Positions 15,723-24,126 are shown, numbered from the stretch's first letter. The stretch is 64,000 bases of DNA from Desulfuromonas acetexigens (GCF_900111775.1 NZ_FOJJ01000034.1:186001-250000); one strand, 5' to 3'. Notes: generated by a model not told the origin, from the sequence alone. A program made the numbers and translations.

Positions 15723-17099
15723 ATGGGTTTAACCTTGGGTGGACTTGCATCGGGAATGGATACCGGCGCCATCATCGAAGCGCTGGTTGGGGTCAAACGG
15801 ACTCCCATCACGCGCATGGAAGAGCGTAAGACGCAAGCTAATGCCCGTCTTACCGCTCTGAAGACGTTCGATACCAAGCTGGACTCCCTGCTGGCCAAGG
15901 TCGATGGCCTTGAAACCGGACGCGATCTGCTCGCCAACAAAGCGACCGCCAGCTCCGAAACCAATCTTTCGGCCACGGCCTATAGCTCGGCGACGCCGGG
16001 CAGTTACCAGGTCAAAGTCGGTCAGTTGGCCCAGGTGGAAAAGGCGGTCTATCAGGGAGTGGCGGACAAGAGTACCACGACCTTCGGCACGGGAACCCTT
16101 CGCCTGGGTCACGACGGGCTCGACGCGGTTGCTTATCCCGATGGTTATGTCGATATCGCCATCGACGAAAGCAACAACACCCTTGAAGGCATGCGCGACG
16201 CTATCAATGCGAAAAGTGCTGATAGCGGCGTGACCGCCTCGATCATCAACGACGGCAGCGGCACGCCTTACCGGCTGGTGCTGACCGGCAAGACGGTGAA
16301 GGATGCCAACATTACGTTGGATGCCTCGAATCTGACTGGTGGCGCCGCCTTACCAGTGAAGGATACCGCCGTATCGAGTGCCGCTCGACAGGCGATTGTG
16401 CAGGTGGACGGGGTGACCATTCGCAGTGACAGCAACACCCTCACCGAAGCAATTCCCGGCGTGACCCTGGACCTCAAGCAGTCCGCCGCTGGGTTCGATT
16501 CCGGCGCACCGGATTGGAATGCCGTGACCGCGACGAACATTACCGTGACCACGGACAATGCCGGAATCCAGAAAAAGGTCGAGGATTTCGTTTCCGCCTT
16601 TAACGATCTGCTCAAAGCGTCCCAGGATGAAGCCTTGGCCAACGACGGCGGAATCCAGGTGGTCATGCGAACCTTGAGGGGCAAGCTATACAACACCACG
16701 GATGCCACGGGATTATACCAACTGGGAGTCAAGACCGAGAAGGACGGCTCCCTGACTGTCGATACCACGAAGCTGGGAAAGGCGATCAGCGATAACCTGG
16801 CGGGAGTCAAAAGTCTTCTGGCCGGAGACGACCTCACGGTCAAGGGGATCGGCGACCTGCTCAAGGAATCCCTCGTCAGTTTCACCAGCCCGACCACCGG
16901 CGTGTTGGCCAACCGGCAGTCGATCATTGAAAGCTCCATCCGCAGTCTCGATAAAGAGATTGCCCGGGGAGAAGAACGCCTGACGGCTTACGAGGAACAG
17001 TTGACCGCCCAGTTCTCCGCCATGGAACAACTGGTCAGTTCGATGAATTCCCAAGGGAATTATTTCAGCCAGCAAGCCGCGATCTGGGCAAACATGTAA
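15723..17099 (+). CDS. fliD: Flagellar filament cap protein FliD (hook-associated protein 2)
   Basis: The 458-aa protein starts LTLGGLASGMDTGAIIEALV, the typical FliD N-terminus, followed by a coiled-coil stretch (residues ~25-60). The C-terminal FliD domain ends in a long coiled coil (IRSLDKEIARGEERLTAYEE, then LTAQFSAMEQLVSSMNSQG). FliD caps the growing filament and folds incoming flagellin. Length is normal. It sits between flaG and fliS, the common order, and GGAGGAAATC precedes the start. Confidence 0.95.
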   Translation: MGLTLGGLASGMDTGAIIEALVGVKRTPITRMEERKTQANARLTALKTFDTKLDSLLAKVDGLETGRDLLANKATASSETNLSATAYSSATPGSYQVKVGQLAQVEKAVYQGVADKSTTTFGTGTLRLGHDGLDAVAYPDGYVDIAIDESNNTLEGMRDAINAKSADSGVTASIINDGSGTPYRLVLTGKTVKDANITLDASNLTGGAALPVKDTAVSSAARQAIVQVDGVTIRSDSNTLTEAIPGVTLDLKQSAAGFDSGAPDWNAVTATNITVTTDNAGIQKKVEDFVSAFNDLLKASQDEALANDGGIQVVMRTLRGKLYNTTDATGLYQLGVKTEKDGSLTVDTTKLGKAISDNLAGVKSLLAGDDLTVKGIGDLLKESLVSFTSPTTGVLANRQSIIESSIRSLDKEIARGEERLTAYEEQLTAQFSAMEQLVSSMNSQGNYFSQQAAIWANM

Positions 17100-17119
17100 A
17101 ATCACAAGGAGGTCGAAAG

Positions 17120-17581
17120 ATGTCCGCTGCCTATATGAATCAATATTTCGAGAATCAGGTCAATACGGCTTCCCCCGAGCAGCTGTTGATCATGCTTTAC
17201 AACGGGGCAATCCGTTTTGTCGGCGAAGCCGAAGAGGCGATGGCGAACAAGAAAATCGCCTATCGCGGCGAGCGTATCAGCAAGGCCATCGCCATCCTCT
17301 CGGAGCTTTCGGCAACCCTCGATCATGAGATCGGCGGCGAGATCGCGGCCAACCTGGAATCGCTTTATGATTATATGATCCGCACCCTGCTGGCGGCGAA
17401 CGTTCAGGACGACGCGAGCAAGCTGGTCGAGGTACGGGAAATGCTGAGCGGGATGCGCGACACCTGGCTCGATGCCATCGACAAGGTACGTTCCGAGCAG
17501 GCCGCCGAGGCGTCCGAGAGCGTCGCAAAAAAGTTTGAGGCGGCGCCCGCGGGATATCGCCCCCTGGCCGTCGCCCTCTAA
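17120..17581 (+). CDS. fliS: Flagellin export chaperone FliS
   Basis: This 153-aa helical protein has the FliS N-terminal motif AYMNQYFENQVNTASPEQLL followed by IMLYNGAIRF. FliS binds the flagellin C-terminus in the cytoplasm, prevents premature polymerisation and delivers it to the export gate. AAGGAGG precedes the start. It lies 20 bp after fliD and 15 bp before the FliT-like gene. The length is slightly above the usual ~130 aa because of an acidic C-terminal tail. Confidence 0.93.
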   Translation: MSAAYMNQYFENQVNTASPEQLLIMLYNGAIRFVGEAEEAMANKKIAYRGERISKAIAILSELSATLDHEIGGEIAANLESLYDYMIRTLLAANVQDDASKLVEVREMLSGMRDTWLDAIDKVRSEQAAEASESVAKKFEAAPAGYRPLAVAL

Positions 17582-17596
17582 CCGGACGGGGGCGCC

Positions 17597-18004
17597 ATGA
17601 CCAGCGTGGATGAACTGTTGCGGCGGACCGTGGAACAATACCGCGAATTGCTGGAGATTTTCACCTCTCTCGAAGGGCCTTTGGCGCGGGGGGAGCGGGA
17701 GTTGATCGAAGAACGGGTTGCGGCGATGGAAGCCTGTCAGGCCGAGGTGCGGGAGCTCGATGCGGCGCTGATGGCGCAGGTGACCCGTCAGGGACTGCCG
17801 ACCCACCTGCTACCTTTGGGGAGGGAATATCGGGAACTGCTGGAGCAGGCGGCCGAATGCAACCAGGCTTTGCTGGAGCGGGCGCGGGTGCATCAGGCGC
17901 TGGTGGCCGCCGAGTTGGCCGAACTCAAGGGCAACCAGACCGCCTTGGCCGGTTATCGCCTGCCCGAGGAAAGTCGCGGGCGGGGCTTGAGCGGAAGTTA
18001 CTGA
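17597..18004 (+). CDS. FliT/FlgN-like flagellar chaperone (predicted from position and helix pattern)
   Basis: The 135-aa protein is almost entirely charged amphipathic helix (YRELLEIFTSLEGPLARGER, AECNQALLERARVHQAL), as in FliT and FlgN, small export chaperones for FliD and hook-associated proteins. The position directly after fliS is the usual fliT position. Sequence motifs in this family are weak, so the name rests largely on context. A strong terminator begins at its stop codon. Confidence 0.6.
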   Translation: MTSVDELLRRTVEQYRELLEIFTSLEGPLARGERELIEERVAAMEACQAEVRELDAALMAQVTRQGLPTHLLPLGREYRELLEQAAECNQALLERARVHQALVAAELAELKGNQTALAGYRLPEESRGRGLSGSY

Positions 18005-18038
18005 AAAAAGCCGGAGCGGCGACAGGCTCCGGCTTTTT
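18005..18038 (+). terminator. Intrinsic terminator of the flaG-fliD-fliS-fliT-like operon
   Basis: AAAAAGCCGGAG pairs perfectly with CTCCGGCTTTTT around a 10-nt loop. It immediately precedes the FliA-like promoter of the next gene. Confidence 0.9.
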
Positions 18039-18042
18039 CCCT

Positions 18043-18069
18043 TAAGAAAATCGTCTCCTTGGTCGATAA
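18043..18069 (+). promoter_or_regulatory. Sigma-28 (FliA)-like promoter of the first PilZ gene
   Basis: TAAGAAAA (or TTAAGAAA one base earlier), an 11-12 bp spacer and GTCGATAA. The -10 box and the following AGACAA are identical to those of flagellin 2. This places a c-di-GMP-binding protein in the late flagellar regulon. Confidence 0.65.
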
Positions 18070-18119
18070 GACAAGCAAGAAGAGATCTTTGGCTTCTGCT
18101 TTGACCAAGGAGAATTGTT

Positions 18120-18587
18120 ATGTTCGCACTGCCGAGAATCCTGCCGAAAAAATCCCCGCAAGTTTCTTTTGCTTTCAGCCAAGAGGCGACCACGCCGACC
18201 TTGGGTTACGAGCCCAGCGACGAGCGCGCCTTCTTTCGCATCGATACGGAAATCGCGGTGCGCTACCGCCCGCTGCGCGCCGACCGGCAAAGCCCTGAGC
18301 GGCAGTGGCTGGCAGTGAATCTCAGCGGCGGCGGCATCAGTTTTGAAATCACCCCGCCGTTGCAGGTCGGGGAAAAAGCCTGGCTGGAGCTGGAACTTTC
18401 CGACCGCTCGGCGCCGGTGCGTTGCCTCGCCGAGGTGGTGCGCCTCTTCACCGCCGAAAACGGCGCACAGCATGCGGCCTTCTCTTTCGATACCCTCGCC
18501 CCTCGCGATCAGGACCGCATTATCGCCTTCTGCCTGGCCGAACAGCGCAAGGCCCTGCGGGAGAGGGTGCGGGTTCGCATGGCTTAA
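18120..18587 (+). CDS. PilZ domain protein (c-di-GMP receptor), 155 aa
   Basis: The PilZ motif is present: RAFFR at about residue 38 provides the first arginines, and NLSGGG at about residue 63 is the (D/N)xSxxG part of the c-di-GMP site. The remaining ~60 residues complete the beta barrel and a C-terminal helix (QDRIIAFCLAEQRKALRERV). CAAGGAG precedes the ATG. It has its own FliA-like promoter and a terminator downstream, so it is probably a motility-linked single-gene unit that couples c-di-GMP to flagellar function. Confidence 0.88.
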   Translation: MFALPRILPKKSPQVSFAFSQEATTPTLGYEPSDERAFFRIDTEIAVRYRPLRADRQSPERQWLAVNLSGGGISFEITPPLQVGEKAWLELELSDRSAPVRCLAEVVRLFTAENGAQHAAFSFDTLAPRDQDRIIAFCLAEQRKALRERVRVRMA

Positions 18588-18615
18588 TCGCTTCCGACTT
18601 CTTGAACAGCTCATC

Positions 18616-18650
18616 CATCCCTCCGGTCCTCACCGGGGGGATGTTTTCTT
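18616..18650 (+). terminator. Intrinsic terminator after the first PilZ gene
   Basis: CATCCCTCCGGT pairs with ACCGGGGGGATG (one mismatch) around a 4-nt loop, followed by TTTTCTT. Confidence 0.75.
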
Positions 18651-18743
18651 CGGCGACCGGGGCATTCTGAACTAATGGGTTGCGCGACGTCGCTAAATCC
18701 GTATACAAAAGGAGAAACTGTGCAGCCGGGAAAGGGGAGAACG

Positions 18744-19406
18744 ATGCGCGTGGATGAACTTCTGGCCCACATGGGGGCCTTGCCGATGGTCAAGGTGGTG
18801 CTGCCGACCCCTACGGGTTCGGTCTTTCTCGAAGGGAAGGTTGGCAAGGTCGACGAGGCCGAATTCGCTTTGGAGCTTTTTCCCCATCAGTTGACCCTGG
18901 CGGAACTCGCCCCCGGCGTCGAGGCCGTCCTTTCTTGCGACCGGTCGGGGCAGGTCTTTCTCTTGCACGCCCTGGTGGTCGAGGCCCTGGGGGAAAAATA
19001 TCTGCGCCTGCAGCCAGTCAAGGTCGAGGAACGTCCCCAGCAGCGGGAGTTCTTCCGGATCGATGCCGAGGTCTTTCTCAAAATCTGGCTGGTTGATCGC
19101 AAAACCCCCGGTCAGCAGGAAGTGCGGCGGCAACAGATCAATCTGAGCGGCAACGGCCTGCGTTTCGAGGTCGAGCAGCCCTTGCACATCGGCCAGTTGC
19201 TCGGCCTGGAGCTGCGACTGCCCGAGGTCGACGGCGAGGTGGCCCAGGGGGTGGGGCGGGTGGTGCGTCTGGTCGATCAGGGAGAGGGCGCCCAGCAGGT
19301 TTCCCTTGAACTGGTGGAGATCGAAGAGACCGAACAGGACAAAATTATCCGTTTCTGCCTGGCCGAGCAGCGCAAGCAGCTGCGTATGCGGGTCAAGGTG
19401 CGTTGA
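18744..19406 (+). CDS. PilZ domain protein with N-terminal YcgR-like region, 220 aa
   Basis: The N-terminal ~90 residues form a beta-rich domain like the YcgR N-terminal region. The PilZ domain follows with QQREFFRIDAEV and NLSGNGLRFEV. The start at 18744 (GGGGAG upstream) is chosen because the protein then aligns end to end with the next gene product. GTG 18720 also has a good AAAGGAG site and would add 8 residues. It is 46% as far from the flagellar operon as the next paralog and shares its domain order, suggesting tandem duplication. Role inferred: c-di-GMP-responsive control of motility. Confidence 0.85.
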   Translation: MRVDELLAHMGALPMVKVVLPTPTGSVFLEGKVGKVDEAEFALELFPHQLTLAELAPGVEAVLSCDRSGQVFLLHALVVEALGEKYLRLQPVKVEERPQQREFFRIDAEVFLKIWLVDRKTPGQQEVRRQQINLSGNGLRFEVEQPLHIGQLLGLELRLPEVDGEVAQGVGRVVRLVDQGEGAQQVSLELVEIEETEQDKIIRFCLAEQRKQLRMRVKVR

Positions 19407-19436
19407 ATGGGTTCCAAGGGTCGGATGAGGTAAGCC

Positions 19437-20126
19437 ATGTTTTCGCCGGATGTGCTGGCATTGCTGGAGGATTTTCGCGTCGCCCGGGTCGCCTTGCCGA
19501 CCGCGGAGGGGGAGCGCACGCTGGAGTGCGCGATCCGTTTTTTGCCCCCCGACGGGCTCGAAGCCCGCTTCCTCGCTGGCGAACTGGCCGATATCCCCCT
19601 CGCTGCGGAATCCCTTCTACGGGTTTTCTGCGAGGCGGGGCTATCGACCTTTTCCATCCAGGCGCGGGTCGAGAAGGTGCTCGATGAACATCTGCTGCGC
19701 TTGCGCATCGAGGGGGGGAGCAGTCACGGTGATACCCGCCATCATTTCCGGGTCGACACCCGAGTCAACCTGCGTTTCTGGCCGGTGGGCGGCAATCCGC
19801 CGACGGCGGGGGAATCGTTGGAAGTGAATCTCAGTAACGGCGGCATGCGCTTCACCACGGCGGCGCCTCTCGAGTTGGGGCAGTTGCTGGCCGTGGAAAT
19901 CGGTCTGCCGGGGGCGGAGGAGGCTCCCGTCTCGGCGAGCGGAAGGGTGGTCGGGGTTTGGCGGAAGGATGGGCAGGGGCATGAGGTGGTGGTGAAGTTC
20001 ACCGAACTGGCGTCGGAGCAGCTCAATCGCCTCTCCGAGTTCTGCCTGGGCCTCAAGTTCCGCAAGATGTGCGAGCGGGTGGAGTTTCTCGGGTCGTTGC
20101 TCAAGCCGCGTCCGCCGGAAGAATGA
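19437..20126 (+). CDS. PilZ domain protein with N-terminal YcgR-like region, 229 aa
   Basis: This is a paralog of the preceding gene, with the same two-domain arrangement. The N-terminal part (VLALLEDFRVARVALPT) corresponds to the other protein's start. The PilZ motif is HHFRVDTRVNLRF with NLSNGGMRF; the first arginine position of the RxxxR motif is His here (RHHFR is still available one turn earlier). It follows the previous gene by 30 bp and is probably co-transcribed with it. A dispersed repeat and a terminator follow. Confidence 0.83.
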   Translation: MFSPDVLALLEDFRVARVALPTAEGERTLECAIRFLPPDGLEARFLAGELADIPLAAESLLRVFCEAGLSTFSIQARVEKVLDEHLLRLRIEGGSSHGDTRHHFRVDTRVNLRFWPVGGNPPTAGESLEVNLSNGGMRFTTAAPLELGQLLAVEIGLPGAEEAPVSASGRVVGVWRKDGQGHEVVVKFTELASEQLNRLSEFCLGLKFRKMCERVEFLGSLLKPRPPEE

Positions 20127-20148
20127 TTTTTAAGAGTGGATCTTGACG

Positions 20149-20287
20149 ACCACTGAGTCACAGAGATCGCAGAGAAGCCAAAAGATCCTAAGAGAAACCT
20201 TGCTCGGCAGGTTAAATCACTCTTCTCCGTTTAAGGTTTTAACCCTCTGATTTTACTCTGTGTTCTCTGTGCCCTCGGTGGTGAAAT
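20149..20287. repeat. Dispersed repeat element with imperfect terminal inverted repeats (CACCACxGAGxCACAGAG type)
   Basis: The left end (20149-20177) carries ACCACTGAGTCACAGAG and the right end (20255-20287) its imperfect complement, ending CCTCGGTGGTGAAAT. A second copy of the right-end sequence, 33 bp and nearly identical, lies at 29104-29136. No ORF is inside. The arrangement fits a small non-coding dispersed element. Confidence 0.7.
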
Positions 20288-20306
20288 TGTTTTTGGGATA
20301 CGATAT

Positions 20307-20337
20307 AAAAAAGCGCCGGTTGTTCGCCGGCGCTTTT
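20307..20337. terminator. Bidirectional intrinsic terminator
   Basis: AAAAAAGCGCCGG and CCGGCGCTTTT form a stem with A and T tracts on either side, between the converging PilZ (plus) and diguanylate cyclase (minus) genes. Confidence 0.88.
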
Positions 20338-20357
20338 CTCGTATTGGGCGGTGTGGT

Positions 20358-21353
20358 TCAGGCAAAGGCCACGGCGGAGCGGGGATAGGCGAGATACGGG
20401 CGCAGGGGTTTGCCTGGTTTGGCCGGCCGGAGCGGACGGAACATTTCCGTGCGGTTGCGCCCGCGCTGCTTGCTCAGATACATGGCCTGGTCGGCTTCGC
20501 GGAGCAGTTCGGCGGCCTGGGTCAAGCCTTCCGGCCGGGTGCCGCTAATGCCGATGCTGGCGGTGACCGGGAGGGTCGCCTGTCCTTCGCGCAGATTCAA
20601 CGCCATGAGCGACAGGCGGATTTTTTCGGCGACGGCGTAGGCGTTGGCGGGGGTGGTGTCCGGCAGGATCACGGCGAATTCCTCGCCGCCGTAGCGGCAG
20701 ACCAGATCGGAACAGCGGGTGATTTGCCCCAGACTTTCGGCGACGGCGCGCAGAACCCGGTCGCCGACGGCGTGTCCGAAGGTGTCGTTGATGCGTTTGA
20801 AGTGGTCGAGGTCGATCATCAGCAACGACAGGGGGTTGCGGCTGCGGCGGCTGCGGGAAAGTTCGATTTCCAGGGAGGCGTCGAGCTGGGCCCGGTTGTG
20901 CAGTCCGGTCAAGGCGTCGGTGCGGGCGAGCCGGGCAAGCAGGTCTTTTTCCTCGCGCAGTTTCCGGGTCCGCTCCTGCTGGCGCAGTTGGCGGTGGATG
21001 CGGGCTTCGAGTTCGCGCTGGTCGGCGCGGAAGGATTGATAGTCGGCGGCGCCGTGTTCCAGGGCCAGAATCTTTTCCGCCAGGTTCTCTTCGTCGGCGA
21101 AGGCGAAGACGGGAATGTCGGCCCATGCCTCACTCTGCCCGAGGCTGTCGAGGAGGTCACATTGCGCTTCCACCGTTTCGGAACGCCAGCCGCAGAAGAT
21201 CATCTCTACCGGCTGTTGGCGTAGCTGGTCTTCGGTTTCCGCGCGATTGCCGCTGAAGAGCAGATCGTCGAAGAGGCCCAGGGTTGCCGTCAGCCGTGCA
21301 AAAGTCTTGCGGGCTACCGGAGAAGGGTCGATAATCAAGGCGGTGTGGGGCAT
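20358..21353 (-). CDS. Diguanylate cyclase with degenerate receiver domain (REC*-GGDEF)
   Basis: Residues ~1-120 look like a response-regulator receiver, but the phospho-acceptor Asp is absent (MIFCGW where LLLDW-like is expected) and the late Lys is replaced (ADYQSF), so phosphorylation control is unlikely. A coiled-coil linker follows. The GGDEF domain (~residues 150-310) has the active YGGEEF motif and, five residues earlier, RCSD, an RxxD inhibitory site for product feedback. It makes c-di-GMP in the cytoplasm. TGAGGAG precedes the ATG. A FliA-like promoter lies 34 bp upstream, linking it to flagellar expression. Confidence 0.9.
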   Translation of the reverse strand: MPHTALIIDPSPVARKTFARLTATLGLFDDLLFSGNRAETEDQLRQQPVEMIFCGWRSETVEAQCDLLDSLGQSEAWADIPVFAFADEENLAEKILALEHGAADYQSFRADQRELEARIHRQLRQQERTRKLREEKDLLARLARTDALTGLHNRAQLDASLEIELSRSRRSRNPLSLLMIDLDHFKRINDTFGHAVGDRVLRAVAESLGQITRCSDLVCRYGGEEFAVILPDTTPANAYAVAEKIRLSLMALNLREGQATLPVTASIGISGTRPEGLTQAAELLREADQAMYLSKQRGRNRTEMFRPLRPAKPGKPLRPYLAYPRSAVAFA

Positions 21354-21386
21354 GGCGTACTCCTCAGAAAGTCTTTGGTTGCCTTC

Positions 21387-21414
21387 TTATCGACCGTTTC
21401 CGAGGTGGTCTTTA
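21387..21414 (-). promoter_or_regulatory. Sigma-28 (FliA)-like promoter of the diguanylate cyclase gene
   Basis: On the minus strand the order is TAAAGACC, 12 bp, GTCGATAA. The -10 box is identical to those of flagellin 2 and the first PilZ gene. Confidence 0.75.
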
Positions 21415-21505
21415 GGGGAAAATACTGAAGCGACCCACCACCGCATTGAATTTCCCCGACGGCGGCGATGCCACCGGAAGAGCTTTTTTCGCAGCGGAGT
21501 CTTTT

Positions 21506-21796
21506 ATGGCCCAGGATAAACCGGTCGACAAGGCGGTTGCCCTTCTTTATGACAAGGAGCAGGGGGACGCGCCGCGAATCGTCGCCAGTGGTCGCGGCGT
21601 GCTGGCCGAAAAGATCGTCGAGACGGCTCGTGAAGCCGGTGTCTACATCATGGAAGATCCCGATCTGGTGGAGCTGCTGGCGAAGTTGCCGGTGGGAGAC
21701 GATATCCCCCCCGAGCTCTATCAGGCCGTTGCGGAAATTCTCGCTTTCGTCTATCAGGTCAATGGCCGCTACCGTCCTGACGACAACCGTGGCTGA
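21506..21796 (+). CDS. FlhB C-terminal-domain-like protein (export-gate switch homolog), 96 aa
   Basis: The protein resembles the cytoplasmic C-terminal domain of FlhB/YscU: KAVALLYDKEQGDAPRIVASG followed by IVETAREAGVYIMEDPDLVELLAKL. It lacks the transmembrane part and the NPTH cleavage motif. Stand-alone FlhB-C homologs (FhlB or FlhX type) are known and can partly replace the FlhB C-domain. The ATG at 21506, with GGAG 6 nt upstream, is preferred to the TTG at 21446. It is divergent from the diguanylate cyclase and lies about 100 bp before a sensor kinase. Confidence 0.8.
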   Translation: MAQDKPVDKAVALLYDKEQGDAPRIVASGRGVLAEKIVETAREAGVYIMEDPDLVELLAKLPVGDDIPPELYQAVAEILAFVYQVNGRYRPDDNRG

Positions 21797-21900
21797 CCCT
21801 TCCCTCCCTTTACTTGTGCCCAAAGTATTTGCTTTTTCCCGCCACATAAAGCAGAATTAATTTTCTTTCAGCCAAACATCCCTCCCCCCTGGAGTTGCCC

Positions 21901-24126
21901 GTGAAAGTCGGTTTGAAAATCACCATTCTGGCGATTTTGCCCATTCTGTTGACGGCGCTTATCGCTTTCGGCGTCGGCCTCTATCAGAAGGGGATTCTCG
22001 AAACCTTTTTCGGTCACGAAATCGAGGCCCAGGCGCAGAACGAGGCGCGCAAGATCGCCCAGGCCGTCTATCTCATGTGCCGCTCGGCCCAAGAGTCGGT
22101 GCAGAAAACGGTCGACACCAACCTGCGGGTCGCTGGGGATATCCTCGCCCGTGCCGGCAAGGTGAGCCTCGGCCGGGACAGTCTGCGCTGGGAGGCGCGC
22201 AACCAGTTCACCGGCGAGGTGACAGATGTCTTCTTGCCGCCGATGCTGGTGGGGGGACAGTGGTTGGGGAAAAACGACGATGCCGCCCTGCCGTCGCCGG
22301 TAGTCGATGCCATTCGCGACCTGGTCGGGGGAACGGCGACGGTCTTTCAACGGATGAACGATGCCGGCGATATGTTGCGGGTGGCGACCAACGTGGAGGA
22401 TTCGGACGGGCGGCGGGCCATCGGCACCTACGTCCCCAGTGTCAATCCCGACGGCACGGCCAATCCGGTCGTTGAGGCCCTGTTGCGGGGTGAACCCTTC
22501 AGCGGGCGGGCCTATGTAGTCAACGACTGGTACCTCACCGCTTACCGGCCGATTTTCGATGACGGGGGAAGCCGGGTGATCGGCGCCCTTTACGTCGGGG
22601 TCAAGCAGGAGAATATCGAAAGTCTGCGCCAGGGGATCATGGACATGGTGGTCGGCAAGACCGGCTACGTCTACGTGCTCGGCGGCAAGGGGGAACAGCA
22701 GGGGCGCTACATCATCTCCCAGAACGGCGAACGGGACGGGGAGAACCTCTGGGCTTCCCAGGACAGCGACGGGCGCCCTTTCATCCAGTCGATCATCGGC
22801 AAGGCCCTGTCCCTGCCCCTCTATCAGCGCGAAGATAACGTGCCGGTCACTTTCGAGCGCTATCCCTGGAAAAATCCCGGAGATATCGAACCCCGCTACA
22901 AAGCGGTAGCCATCGCTTATTTCGCCCCCTGGGATTGGGTGATCGGCGCCGGTTATTACGAGAGCGACCTGCGCGAAAGCCAGGAGCGGATGGTCGAGGC
23001 GCTGCGCGACATGGGGCGTTGGTTGGGGGGGAGCGCCCTGATCATGATGCTGCTGTCGATCCCCGCTGGGTACCTGGTGGCACGGAGTATCAGCCTGCGG
23101 GTGGACAGCATTCTGAACTCGGTGACCGATGTCCTGATCGCCGTCGACGCCCGCGACCGGGTGCTGCTGCTCAGCCAGGCGGCCGAAGAATTTTTGGGTA
23201 TTTCGCTGAAAAAGGCCCGTTTCCGCCCTGTGCAAAAGGTCGTCGTCGACCCCGCCCTGCGTCGGCGGCTTCTGGCCGCGCTGGAGCAGAAAGAGGGCGG
23301 GGCGCGTTTCGATGTGGAGCTGCCCGGGACCGGCGGCGCCGCCGGCCGGATTCTCGAAGGGCGCACCTCCCTGGTGCGCCGGCAGGGTGGGGCGGCCGTC
23401 GGCACCATCATCATCATGCACGACGTGACCAGCGAACGGCGTATTGATCGCATGAAGAGCGAGTTCATCTCCACCGCCGCCCACGAGTTGCGCACCCCCC
23501 TCTCTTCCATCGTCGGCTACTCGGAGTTGCTGCTCTCCCAGTCGGGACATTTCGGCGAGGAGGAGCGCAAATCCCTCGATTACATCAATCGCAAGGCCTG
23601 GTCCTTGTCGAAGATCGTCGATGAACTCCTCGATGTCAGCCGCATCGAATCGGGGCATGCCCTGCCCCTGGAAAAAACGCCCTGCGATCTCAACGCCCTG
23701 TTGCGGCAGGCGGTCGACGCTGCGGGGAAGTTGACCGACAGGCATCGTATCGAGTTGCAGGTGCCCAAAGAGTCCGCCCTGCTCGCGGTGGATGTGGGCA
23801 AGATCGAACAGGTGCTGGAAAACATTCTCGGCAATGCCGTCAAATTCTCCCCTCGGGGTGGAGTGATTCGGGTCACGGGGCACGAGGAGGCCGACGAATA
23901 CCGGATTTGTGTCGAAGACGAGGGGATCGGCATGACCCCGGAGCAGGTGGGGAAGGTTTTCGACAAGTTCTATCGCGCCGATACCTCCAATACCGCCGTC
24001 GAGGGGACCGGCCTCGGCATGAGCATCGTGCGCCATATCGTCGATGCCCATGGCGGGCACGTCGAGATCGAAAGCCGGATGGGGCGGGGAACCCGGGTGC
24101 TGGTGGGGCTGCCTAAAACGGCTTGA
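21901..24126 (+). CDS. Membrane sensor histidine kinase (Cache-PAS-HisKA-HATPase)
   Basis: GTG 21901 fits GGAG at 21889-21892; TTG 21895 would be too close to that site. The 741-aa order is: TM1 (~5-25), a large periplasmic Cache-type sensor (~30-370), TM2 (~373-395), PAS (~400-500), HisKA with phospho-acceptor His in STAAHELRTPLSSIVGYSEL, and HATPase with ENILGNAVKFSP, DEGIGM and GTGLGMSIV. It should autophosphorylate on sensing a small ligand outside the membrane. No cognate response regulator is adjacent, so the partner is unknown. Confidence 0.9.
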   Translation: MKVGLKITILAILPILLTALIAFGVGLYQKGILETFFGHEIEAQAQNEARKIAQAVYLMCRSAQESVQKTVDTNLRVAGDILARAGKVSLGRDSLRWEARNQFTGEVTDVFLPPMLVGGQWLGKNDDAALPSPVVDAIRDLVGGTATVFQRMNDAGDMLRVATNVEDSDGRRAIGTYVPSVNPDGTANPVVEALLRGEPFSGRAYVVNDWYLTAYRPIFDDGGSRVIGALYVGVKQENIESLRQGIMDMVVGKTGYVYVLGGKGEQQGRYIISQNGERDGENLWASQDSDGRPFIQSIIGKALSLPLYQREDNVPVTFERYPWKNPGDIEPRYKAVAIAYFAPWDWVIGAGYYESDLRESQERMVEALRDMGRWLGGSALIMMLLSIPAGYLVARSISLRVDSILNSVTDVLIAVDARDRVLLLSQAAEEFLGISLKKARFRPVQKVVVDPALRRRLLAALEQKEGGARFDVELPGTGGAAGRILEGRTSLVRRQGGAAVGTIIIMHDVTSERRIDRMKSEFISTAAHELRTPLSSIVGYSELLLSQSGHFGEEERKSLDYINRKAWSLSKIVDELLDVSRIESGHALPLEKTPCDLNALLRQAVDAAGKLTDRHRIELQVPKESALLAVDVGKIEQVLENILGNAVKFSPRGGVIRVTGHEEADEYRICVEDEGIGMTPEQVGKVFDKFYRADTSNTAVEGTGLGMSIVRHIVDAHGGHVEIESRMGRGTRVLVGLPKTA

